DNA of 64,000 bases, from NCBI GenBank assembly GCA_019009955.1, contig CM032232.1:136978001-137042000 (forward strand). The letters are read 5' to 3'. Positions 55,697-64,000 of this stretch are shown here, one piece after another. Both the position numbers and the translations under genes were made by a program. Source of the DNA: Riptortus pedestris (Eukaryota; Arthropoda; Insecta; Hemiptera; Alydidae). The notes under the pieces were generated by a model. The model had not been told where the DNA came from. It ran no database searches and saw only the letters and a list, made by a program, of their open reading frames with translations. Within the stretch, counting starts at the first letter, position 1, and the number at the start of each line of letters is the position of its first letter.

Positions 55697-56110
55697 TTAA
55701 TGATTCAAGCGGATAAATGTTCTAATTCGGGCATAACATTTTATTACTTTTTTATTGAGATGAGGAAATTTTTCTTCTATGAGTTTGCACAAAGTTTCTA
55801 TAACTTTATCTTTCTTGACTATATTTTGGCCATGTAATAATCCAAATGTTAATTCCATTTGTTGGACTGTTTGAAGCCAGTCTTCAGTTGGTTTAATTAA
55901 ACCACCCCGAGACAATTTGTCTATCCATCCAAAATGTAGTGATGGTTGTGGTTCTATCCTACATGTAGGAATACCTAAACTTTTATCATATTTTATACAC
56001 TTATGTGCTACGTACCCTGCAATAAAATTAAGTCCTTCAAATGGGCAGTCAATAACAGGTTCATTGGAATCAACTTCGGTAACACTCTGTAATATATCCA
56101 TATTCTTCAA
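55697..56110 (-). pseudogene. P-type transposase, C-terminal segment
   Basis: A 137-codon frame includes DCPFEGLNFIAGYVAHKCIK and ends FIRLNH. The GYVA phrase is typical near the C-terminus of P-element and THAP9-like transposases. It overlaps the end of the long ORF in a frame shifted by one base, so the reading frame was lost by an indel or is joined by splicing; no convincing intron is visible. I treat it as part of the same broken gene. Confidence 0.8.
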
Positions 56111-57683
56111 TATTTATTTCAGTGCTTAGTGCGATGCTTCTTACTTCTGAATCTTCTTCTAGCAATTTCATTAGATCATTAACGTCTAGTACACCCAAAA
56201 ACATTTCGCTAGTCAAGTAGCTTTGTGACGAATAATCATCTTCGGTTTTGACTGGCATTGCAGGAGAATTTTGGGTTATGAGAGCAGCATTTGTTCCTAG
56301 TAATAATAATTTTAGTCGGTGCTTCACTTGGGTTGGTGAGGGATGTTCATAAAAATGGCCTAAACCTCGCAATTGGGAAAATAAATTTTCTAAACAGTCT
56401 TGATTTAGTCTGGCTGTTAAAATATATTTCATATTTTTACTTATTATGTATTCATACAGACCTTTTAAAGATCTAATACGTAATAGAAATCCTTTCTGGA
56501 AAGGGACCAAATTTTTGGGTTTTCCAATGCGCATTTGAATACATTCTTCTTCAAATGTATTTAGTACACCTAGCTGCAATTCTGGAAGCATTCCAAACCC
56601 ACTAGACAGTGCATTCTTTGAATCTATGGGAACCCATGAATTTAATACATCAAAAGTGTCATTAACAGAATTGATAAATGCAGCTGCTCTCTCATTTTTT
56701 AGTACATACTCTATAGCCTTCGCTGTATGGTTAGATAATAGTTGAGCAGCCATTCTCACATTTTGCCTATCACGCCCTCTTACTTCAAGGTGATCATAAG
56801 ATAAGCGCGGACATATTTTTAGTTCACCACAATCTTTCGCCAACAACTGAATAAAAATTTGTTTGTCAATGATCTCCCCACTAGATAATGTAATTCCATT
56901 GTCTAAGATGTGGTTTCTTAACAATTTTAATAGATGTGGGACATCAGCAAAAACCCAAATGGAGCGAGACTCTTCATAGGGATTCTTGAAATCCGTATTT
57001 TCATGGGTGATTTCTAGTTCATTCCAAAGGGCGATATTTTTTGGTGCAACAACATGGTACCCAATCCTTTCGACACAAACAATTATCTCTGTGATTATAC
57101 CTTTTGTTATATTTGTGTCGAAATCAAAATAAATTGGTTGTATCCAATCACAAGACAGACTTCTTGCCATTACAACTTGAACATTTTTATGGGGGCCAAG
57201 TATCTTGTCTTCAGACTTATCATAAACAAGTCTGCTGTCTATATTCATTTCATCAAACGACAAGATAATGAGTCGTTCGTTTTCAGTAAAACTTTTTCCT
57301 TTACTATCCATAAAATGTATCACATTACTTAAAATTCCTGGATTGCATGTAAATGATTTCGTCCAGCGACGTAAAGTTGTAAGTCCTGGAAGAGGTTCAC
57401 CAATATGTCTGCGATATTGATATGCTCTTTTTGAAATAGAGCGAAAAGTTAGAGCATTGGCAATATCCTCATTTGTCCAATGGCCTTTCACTTTTTTGTT
57501 TTGTAAGCACTGAATTTGGGCTTTGGATAATACTGGATGACAAATCCTTTCCATTTCTTTTTTCACTGCATTTTTTCTTCTTTTTGCATCAATTTTTAGC
57601 TGGTGATTAACTGTTAGCAATTTAGTAACTCTCTTTTTTAAATTAAAGTTATTACTTTCTAAATTTTTTACTTGGATCAGCAA
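56070..57683 (-). pseudogene. P-type transposase, central segment with catalytic domain
   Basis: A 537-codon open segment with no ATG of its own near the start; the frame extends upstream into the linker after the THAP ORF. It opens with a Lys/Leu-rich coiled-coil-like stretch (about 1-45), then TNEDIANALTFRSIS. The RNase H-like catalytic core shows FDEM (D144), ADVPHLLKLLRN (D247) and DCLENLFSQLRG (E432), with the inserted region between them, as in Drosophila P transposase. The family cuts and pastes DNA in the nucleus and uses GTP. It is separated from the THAP ORF by a single-base shift at a run of seven A (plus T at about 57713-57719). Confidence 0.92.
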
Positions 57684-57705
57684 GGACTTTAATTGGGATT
57701 CATAT

Positions 57706-58182
57706 TCAGAAATTTTTTTCCTTTAAGAGAATACATCCATTACAATCAACTTCTTCTGTATTACATGAAAAATCACTTTTCATCTTTTTGGGAGAAATCT
57801 CATTAATGTGACGCAGGGCACGTTTAGTTATTTCACGTTGTTTACTCCTACATTCTCTAGATGTTTCACATTTTGAGTCAGAAGTAGAGGTAGTAGGTGT
57901 TTGCTTACTTACGGACGATACTGGTAAATTAAGATGCGGCACAGTTTCTTCTTTTAATATCAATCTATTAGGAACATAGCCTAACAATTCTGCTTGTAAA
58001 TTCCTTTGGTAATCACTATCACTGAAATGTTCTGAACAAACCCGAGCAAAAGTAGGATTAAATTTCAAATCTCCTCGTCTACACAGAACTATCCACTGTT
58101 TCTTAATTTCTGGGTTTTTCGGGAACCGGTGATAAGATACAGACTTGCCTGTTCTCCTAGAGTTGTTGGAACATGTTGCCAT
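57706..58182 (-). CDS. THAP-type DNA-binding segment of the P-type transposase
   Basis: A 158-codon frame. The THAP finger has the SYHRFPKNPEIKKQWI core (about 16-31) and the closing CSEHFSDSDY (about 49-58); residues about 69-78 read GYVPNRLILK, in the place of the AVPT(I/L)F-type box. Of the expected C2CH ligands, C4, C49 and H52 are inside the ORF. The first Cys may be TGT just upstream of the ATG (frame ...ECAMATCSNN), with an in-frame stop further up, so either the finger starts in an upstream exon or it is incomplete. The C-terminal part is basic. It binds transposon ends in the family. The stop directly precedes the frame of the catalytic segment. Confidence 0.88.
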   Translation of the reverse strand: MATCSNNSRRTGKSVSYHRFPKNPEIKKQWIVLCRRGDLKFNPTFARVCSEHFSDSDYQRNLQAELLGYVPNRLILKEETVPHLNLPVSSVSKQTPTTSTSDSKCETSRECRSKQREITKRALRHINEISPKKMKSDFSCNTEEVDCNGCILLKEKNF

Positions 58183-58370
58183 AGCACACTCACTCGGCTT
58201 TTTGAAAAAAAAAACTCACTTATAACAAATAAAAGAATTCACTAAAAAAACAATGATGCTCACCCGATGTAAACAAAGCTGAAAGCGTCGCACACAAGTC
58301 GCACATTGACGTCATGCGCCAAAGTCGCAAAATTTACGATCTGCGCACCTGCCGAATTGCATCCCCCTGG

Positions 58371-58620
58371 TTATACTCATCAGAGTAGTAATTACATTCA
58401 CACCTAAAAGGCTATTCAGCTATGTTCGAGTGATTATTATACTCATCACTTTAGCAACATTTGAGTAATAATAATAATAATCAGAGTTTAAATGATATTC
58501 GGGTTAGTATTATACTCAGGGCTTATGTAACGTTGGTGTAATTATTATGCTTATCGCTTCAGCCAAATTTGAGTTACTATTATAACTTAAAGGATATTCG
58601 AGTCATTATTAACTCAGAAT
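58371..58620. repeat. Satellite, right-hand remnant
   Basis: TTATACTCATCAG, GTTCGAGTGATTATTATAC and ATTCGAGTCATTATTAAC show the same 35-bp units, more diverged than in the main array. A (TAA)n expansion lies near 58465-58480. Confidence 0.85.
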
Positions 58621-58670
58621 GTGGGAAATCAGCTTAGTTTTCGCAGTCCCTGCCTGATAAACTTTTTTTT
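58617..58670 (+). mobile_element. Family H, 3' end fragment
   Basis: AATGTGGGAAATCAGCTTAG, hairpin-like CGCAGTCCCTGCC, then TGATAAACTTTTTTT. Confidence 0.65.
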
Positions 58671-58874
58671 TTATTTTAATATATATAATATAAAAGAGAC
58701 GACGCAGGTAGTTCCATATAGTATTTAATCATTTATTTATTCATTTTTCTATGATGCAAAATTTTTAAATGTATAATAACAATGACACAAATATTATATT
58801 ATACCCGTATCTACATATCATATGTATTACACCTTAACACTTGAAATGTAAACACCCATACGGATGAGGACAAT

Positions 58875-59165
58875 GACCCACTACACGATTACAGTTTACC
58901 TGAACACTAGTTTAAACGCACCTCGTGTGACAGTTCTGAATGGTAAGTAAACAGATCTAATAAAACGTTAACAACCCACCACACATAACAATTTACCTGA
59001 ACACTAACACACCGTTGACAGATCTGAGTGGTAAGTAAACAGATCTCGATTCAAACGTAAACAACCCACCACACGAAAACAATTTACCTGAACATCAACA
59101 TCCCTCGTGTGACAGATCTTAATGGTAAGTAAACAGATCTGGACTAAACGTAAACAACTAATACG
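58875..59165. repeat. Tandem repeat, three units of about 91-98 bp
   Basis: Units start ACCCACTACACG, ACCCACCACACA and ACCCACCACACG at about 58876, 58974 and 59065, and share TTTACCTGAACA, GTGTGACAGATCT-like and GGTAAGTAAACAGATCT phrases. No coding function is apparent. Confidence 0.8.
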
Positions 59166-59880
59166 GTGAACAGAGCTTAAAACCCACTGACTGACGGACA
59201 AGCAACTCAGTACACTATCAACAGGCTTGAAGATGATGCCATCGCATCGAAAGCGCTTGCCAGCGGTACTCAACCATCAGCCAATGACGACGGTCTCCAC
59301 CGAGAGGTATGACAATAATATATAATATATTATTATAGAATATACTGAAGCAAATAGCATGTGCAGGTATATTCACAGTATATATAATGATAATGGTCAA
59401 TAGCTCCCGAGCATATGCTTCAATTAATATTATCAAAATAAATGTCGACCATTATTGTTCACACGCTTCCAAATAGCTGCGCAATATTGTATATTTATGT
59501 TAATGTGAAACGTTTTGCCCTGTTGTTATAATGGCGACAGTTAAATCACTCGACGAGTGTAGCGTTGATAGCCTAATGATAACTTATGTTTGATCAGTAT
59601 TAATTGGAGAAGTAGTGAGCAGGATGAGGGGCGGGAAGGGCGCGAAACACAATTCCCCAGCGATAGATTGCTTTAATTACTCAAGAACGGATTTCAGCCA
59701 TTAATACAGCTGTGAATATTAACAGAGCAGTTAGTGATACTGTTATCAGTAAACATGCCTGTGGTAAATACGCCTATTATGCTTCTCATATATAATACCC
59801 TCGCTTCTCACACTTAATACAAATAGATTTCCACACAGTGAAATATGCCACTGATGTACTCACAATGCGATTTTCGACAT
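59166..59880. other. Unrecognised DNA
   Basis: No supported gene. Open frames of up to about 90 codons on the minus strand overlap the tandem repeat and lack motifs. Confidence 0.4.
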
Positions 59881-60026
59881 TTTTTAAGCAGATTTCCCAT
59901 GGAGGAAATCAGATATTGAGGTTGTACTCCTGATGGCATTTTCGAAAAATTTATTCAAATGTCCACCGATCCTACCCAGGAGATGACGAAAATGAGGGGG
60001 TTCGAAATTTATCACACACACACATA

Positions 60027-60059
<33 letters not shown>

Positions 60060-61069
60060 GCGTGTATCTGTTGACTCTCCAGAGGGAGCAATTTTTGTTT
60101 GGTCGTTACCAAACTCGACTTTAAACGTTTTATGTAAAAATGAAGATCAAATTCGTTAACGGATAAAATCGGACCAGTAGTTTTAGAGGGAGGATTTTTG
60201 AAAATTGGAAATATCGCCGTTACTATACGTCGGATGCAAAATTTATACAAAACCAATCTTATTGCAAATCAAATGTACTATAAGTATTGCGATATAAATT
60301 TATTTTTTTATTTTGTATATTAACTGAAAATTTTGCTTTCTTCAGTTTTCAGTCTTCGGCAAACTCCCACTTCTACTCATGTCGCATAAACCATACTCTA
60401 TTATATAATACACCACTTTATTCGAACCTTAAATAGCAAATATTGTTTTAGTGACCTTTATTATGCGTGATACATGCAAATATGTTCTATTGATCCCCAC
60501 CGTCTTAAATTCTTGGCCCATCAAATTTGAGTGATTAAGATAAAAATTATTATGATTCATTATAAATTACAGTAATAAATACAGTAAGTAGTTTTCAATA
60601 AAATTAGTATGTTATATTCTGATATATTTCAGTAATTGATTTTCATTCTGGTGAAGAATAATTCTATCTGTTCCACGGCAGTGTTTGTTGGAAGTGAAGA
60701 ATATTTACTTGGAGAGAGAGAAAAAAAAACGTCCAATTCTTCACAATTTGTTTATTTCAGCGCTAAGCGCTTTCAAAGACTAATGTCTCCATCTTCAGAG
60801 CTACTGTTTTGTTGAGCTTTATGTTTTTTTTTTCTCTCTCTCCAAATAATTCTATCTCTTCTGCTTTGAGAGGTTGGCAGACCTCTTTGTTTACTGATTA
60901 GACGCTTTCCTTTGGGAAATTATTAAAATTGACTGAAAGATTTTTCATTAGCGTTTGTATTTATTAACTGAATATTCACGTTCGTTCACGTGTGACCAGT
61001 ATGTAGATCTATTATAAAACTTCAGAAAGAAAATTTGTTAATTACGCAACGGTTGACGGACAGAATTTT
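59881..61069 (+). mobile_element. Family H, long variant, near complete
   Basis: 5' end AAGCAGATTTCCCATGGAGG, CCGATCCTACCCAGGAGATG, a (CA)n-(TA)n tract at about 60012-60060, GTCGTTACCAAACTCGAC, CGCCGTTACTATACGTCGG, then the long module (CCACTTCTACTCATG, AATAGCAAATATTGTTTT, TTTTCAATAAAATTAG) and a worn 3' end (GAAAATTTG, ACGCAACGG, TTGACGGACAG). A 175-bp insert with target duplication lies at 60670-60844. Confidence 0.75.
60670..60844. mobile_element. 175-bp insert with 13-bp duplication inside family H
   Basis: Flanked by AATAATTCTATCT at 60657-60669 and 60845-60857. The insert contains GGAGAGAGAGAAAAAAAAAC near its middle, a GCGCTAAGCGC palindrome, CCATCTTCAGAGC, and ends TTTTTTTTTCTCTCTCTCC, the reverse complement of the earlier GA-rich segment. 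The duplication length fits a retroposed fragment or SINE, but no polymerase III boxes were recognised. Confidence 0.65.
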
Positions 61070-61385
61070 CACAGATTCTACGGTGAAGGTGAAGTAAATG
61101 AGATCTACTACAATTTTTAAAAATATTGGTTCTTTGTGTTTAAAAGGTTTTATTTAGCTTGCTCTGTTTGTTAGTTTATTTTAGTCAAATTTAGTAGTAC
61201 AAATTTTTCCCCTTTCCTATAGACCGACTGATCTGATATTAGGCACACACCTTTAGTTCTGATGACAATACCATTTAAGATATTCAGTATCTTTTTAAAT
61301 CCAAGATGGCCGCTACTACAAAATGCATTAGTACACTTTTTTTTAAAACTCCCTCAATATGGGTGTGAAATGAAAGGCCATGACT
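61070..61385. other. Unrecognised DNA
   Basis: Contains AATCCAAGATGGCCGC and CCCTCAATATGGGTGTG, phrases of a type often seen in dispersed repeats, but I cannot place them. No gene is supported. Confidence 0.4.
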
Positions 61386-61387
61386 AC

Positions 61388-62396
61388 TATAGTCCGTTCC
61401 ATGTCGAACTGGCACAAGGTGTTTTGAGTGGGATGCTTTGTCTCTCTCGTACACATGGCGCACTACATCTCTCTGTTCTTTTCCCTCCGTACGACGTTGC
61501 CGCTATATCTCTACTTTGTCTAATCTGATCGGGAAAAATTCCATAATGTGCAGAATTTAATTCTCTATACGTCTACATTAAAAATTAAAAATAAAAGCTA
61601 AATCTCGAGTCGCAAAAAATTATTAAATGAAAAAATTTTACTTAAAATTTTTAATGGAAATTACTCTTTATCACATCACTATGACCTTATTATTTGAGAT
61701 ATTGCTTTCAAATTTGGTATGAAGTCACTAGACCTTACGTATTTTCGACAAATAGAAGAAAAAAAGCATTTCAATGGTATTCCTTCCCTACTTTTTCGCG
61801 AAATGAAAACAGAAAATTACAAATTCAATTTTTGAAAAGTAGCCTGCGAGGAAATTTCGTTCTATTGCAGCCTATTAAAATTGGACGCATCCCTTATTAA
61901 AAGGACAGTACAAATTTAATTTTAAGATGTGTCCGACTATTCTGGGATGAATAAATCAGGAGTAATTGATTTTTGAATGCGAGGGAGCGCGCGGATGCGA
62001 TGGGCCGAAAGCGGGACACGCCTAATTGTTAAATTTTTTTTCTTCTATTTGTCGAAAATACGTAAGGTCTGGGGACTTCATGCCAAATTTCAAAGCAATA
62101 TTTCAAAAAATAAGGTCACAGTGATGTGATAAAGAATAATTTCCATTAAAAACTTTGAGTAAAAATTTTTCATTAAATAATTTTTTGCGACTCGAGATTT
62201 AGCTTTTATTTTTTATTTTCAATGTAGGCGTATAGAGAATTAAATTCTGCACATTATATAATTTTTCCCGCCGAAAAACGTGGATTCGATATTTATGTGT
62301 AGAATGGGCAGATGTAAAGATTTGGCAACAGCGCACAGAATCGAAGTGCCAGCTCGACATGGAACGGAGTATAGAATAGAGTACACTATGAAAAAA
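61388..62396. mobile_element. Foldback element, about 1 kb, long inverted arms
   Basis: The left arm begins CTATAGTCCGTTCCATGTCG and AACTGGCAC. The right arm ends GTGCCAGCTCGACATGG and AACGGAGTATAG, its near reverse complement. Matching continues inward through GAATTTAATTCTCTATACG, TCTCGAGTCGCAAAAAA, GGAAATTACTCTTTATCAC and CTTACGTATTTTCGACAAA on the left and their complements on the right. The outer arm regions contain insertions or deletions. The centre (about 61770-62040) is unpaired. There is no transposase. Confidence 0.85.
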
Positions 62397-62399
62397 ATG

Positions 62400-63080
62400 A
62401 CAATACAATTTGGGAGCAAACAAAATGGTGGATTATGTTTCCACCAACAATTCCATCAATATCGGTTTCAGACTGTTGGGAGCAATGTACATCTAATCAT
62501 ATTTGTAGTTGTCAAAACTAATCGATGATTTATACACTTATTTAAAGGTATTGCATCCACTACTAAGTAACGACTTAGATTGAGTCAGGGTATTAGTAAG
62601 CGAATCCCCTTTCGAGATGTTTACTAACCTTATCAGAAGATGAGCTATAGCTAATCCCTAAGTAACAGCTGTACTACAGCTGATTATTGGATCACTTCCT
62701 CTGATTGTCTGCAAGTGTAATTGCACCAGCTCAATTCTGAGATAGATCTTCAAGTGCCCCAGCTTCCTGGAACCCCAAGATCCTCCCCCCCCTTATTTAA
62801 TTACGCTGATCTCCTTGCAGCTAGTGTCATAGATACTAATTATCAAACCTAGATTACACTTCACATCTATATTGCTGGTGTTCACACATTACAATCAATT
62901 GTAACTATAACTTGCACGCCATCTATTGAAGAAGCTTAATACTTCACTGTCGGCTAATTTTGGCAAATTAACTTTATGGGAATCAGCTTTGGAAACAGTG
63001 CCAATCAAACTCTTGTCAGCCAACTATGCACCTATCCGGAGTTCATCCTTTTAAATTATATATTTACGAGACTTAAACAA
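62400..63080. other. Unrecognised DNA
   Basis: No gene or known repeat was recognised. A C run is at 62786-62793. The open frame at 62280-62528 starts inside the foldback arm and has no motif. Confidence 0.4.
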
Positions 63081-63084
63081 AATC

Positions 63085-63307
63085 CACATTTCTGGGAATA
63101 ACACTTTTTATGTGCATGTATGCCGAAAAACCTATAGGTTACGAAATATCGCGATTTTTTATTTCAGACCTTCCTTATAATCCCCACTCCATAGTAGTCT
63201 CAAAGAATGTTAATACAGCCTAAAGTCTAAGTTCAGTTAATAACAAGAAATGTACCAAGTTTCATAAAATTCGGTTTATGCGTGAAAAGGTAACATACAA
63301 ACAAAAA
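63085..63307 (+). mobile_element. Family C, 3' fragment
   Basis: AACACTTTTTATGTGCATG, TACGAAATATCGCG, CTTATAATCCCCACTCC, GCCTAAAGTCTAAGTTC, CCAAGTTTCATAAAATTCGG and GCGTGAAAAGGTAACA, stopping after AAACAAAA where the family H copy begins. Confidence 0.75.
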
Positions 63308-63810
63308 CGTCTGTCACGCAGGAGCTGCGTAAACTAAGCAAATTTCGCACGTATGTCAAGTATTTGCATTTATCTCAAAAAGTAAAAATTCAATGAGAGC
63401 AATATTTGGTATTTATGCTGCAAATAACGTGTTTCATAATATAACAGCTAATTGTTAATTATGAAAAGGGTTGACTGAAAGCCTAAAACTATGAAGTACA
63501 AATATCTCGGTTAATAATCAAGATAGAGAAAAAACGTACGGAACAACAATTATAGAACATTACATTTACAATAAGATTAGTTATATACATTCTTTTTTTC
63601 GATCCGACGCATAATAATGGAGATATTAATAATTTTCGAAATACTATCCCTCTAAACCCTTTCTCCTACTGGTCGGATTTCAGCCACTTACGATCTCGAT
63701 TTTTTTTTTTTTTTTTTCATGAAACAATTTAATATTGCGTTTGGTAACAATTAAACCAAAACTGTGACCGCTAGAGCGGCAACAGGCAAATGTGTATCTG
63801 AATTAGTCAA
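63308..63810 (-). mobile_element. Family H, 3' part of the long variant
   Basis: Left terminus AACGTCTGTCACGCAGG and CTAAGCAAATTTCGCACG, then TATTTGCATTTATCTC, AGCAATATTTGGTATTTATG, AATATCTCGGTTAATAATC, a T run (63702-63717) and GACCGCTAGAGCGGC. No TA tract follows; the copy ends near 63800. Confidence 0.75.
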
Positions 63811-63831
63811 GTTTTTTTAAAAAAATTTAGA

Positions 63832-63900
63832 GATATCACAATAACCACCTAGTGATATCACAGTAACCACTTAGTGATATTGCAGTAACCACCTAGTGTA
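63832..63900. repeat. Short tandem repeat, three units of about 23 bp
   Basis: GATATCACAATAACCACCTAG is followed by two near copies, each separated by TGATAT or TGATATTG. Too short and isolated for a functional reading. Confidence 0.85.
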
Positions 63901-64000
63901 CTAACTACGAAATCGTGAATAACTAGTTCATGAAGTTCTCTAGAGTCTTATTTTTTTAGACGTAAATAAGATCCCCGTCGCCCAAGATCAGAATGACAAC

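Larger units (their letters stand above)
53790..58370 (-). mobile_element. P-element-type DNA transposon (THAP transposase) inserted in the satellite
   Basis: Satellite sequence ends near 53780 and resumes at 58371 (TTATACTCATCAG). Between them, all on the minus strand: a CpG-richer upstream region with TGACGTCA at about 58308, a THAP-domain ORF, a long transposase ORF, a C-terminal ORF and an array of about six tandem repeats, then AT-rich DNA. Terminal inverted repeats and an 8-bp duplication, expected for P elements, could not be resolved by eye, so the ends are approximate. Confidence 0.8.

Noticed and set aside
53760..58375. CCAG...CTGG as terminal inverted repeats of the P-type element
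   Set aside because: The left CCAG is part of the satellite unit itself (ACTCACCAGTTTAA), so the match is not evidence of element ends.

Overview
This window looks like gene-poor nuclear DNA of an arthropod, most likely an insect. The evidence is the set of mobile elements: a BEL/Pao LTR retrotransposon, jockey-type and other non-LTR retrotransposon pieces, a P-element-type THAP transposase, a piggyBac fossil, tRNA-derived SINEs and many Helentron/DINE-1-like (HINE) elements, in AT-rich DNA with long (TA)n, (CT)n and (CA)n tracts. I see no prokaryotic gene organisation, no true tRNA or rRNA gene, and no host protein-coding gene I would defend. The species is not identified.

Two non-autonomous families dominate. 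Family H (HINE-like) reads 5' TTAGCAGATTTCCC..., then an internal (TA)n tract, then ...GGGAAATCTGCT, then a CGCAGCCCCTGCG hairpin and TGACGGACTTTT. I call '+' the strand that reads in this direction. Family C starts near CTAGCTCAGATACCCGG, carries about 330-bp internal repeats, and ends in an AACA-rich run followed by GACAGAGGTTACAATTTTA. Nearly every family C end lies in a TA run. The TA tract inside family H has received family C twice and the BEL element once, so the elements are nested.

Layout. 0.3-5.25 kb: family C copies, two in tandem and one inverted, the last holding a solo LTR with a perfect 5-bp duplication. 5.25-14.1 kb: old and young family H copies, a 315-bp CT tract, a LINE tail. 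14.1-14.7 kb: a long foldback element. 15.46-17.7 kb: a decayed piggyBac. 17.85-20.95 kb: a 72-bp minisatellite split by a hAT-like element that itself holds a family H copy. 21.8-28.4 kb: family H copies, two carrying family C inserts, and LINE fragments. 28.5-36 kb: SINEs, LINE tails, a second solo LTR. 36.1-43.35 kb: a family H copy split by the BEL element, whose 1465-codon ORF is open but internally deleted. 43.4-49.9 kb: family H pieces, a perfect 37-bp-arm palindrome and a LINE insertion.

49.9-58.6 kb is a satellite of 35-bp units in 105-bp trimers, interrupted by a jockey-like LINE (14-bp duplication), a collapsed LTR element (5-bp duplication) and a roughly 4.6-kb P-type element. The P-type element carries THAP and transposase ORFs and an array of about six tandem repeats, five with a conserved splice-acceptor-like site. 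58.6-64 kb holds a long family H copy, a 1-kb foldback, and more family C and H pieces.

The best candidates for something new are the P-type element with its exon-like array, the TA-tract nesting of families H and C, and the BEL derivative that lost most of its reverse transcriptase yet kept an open frame.
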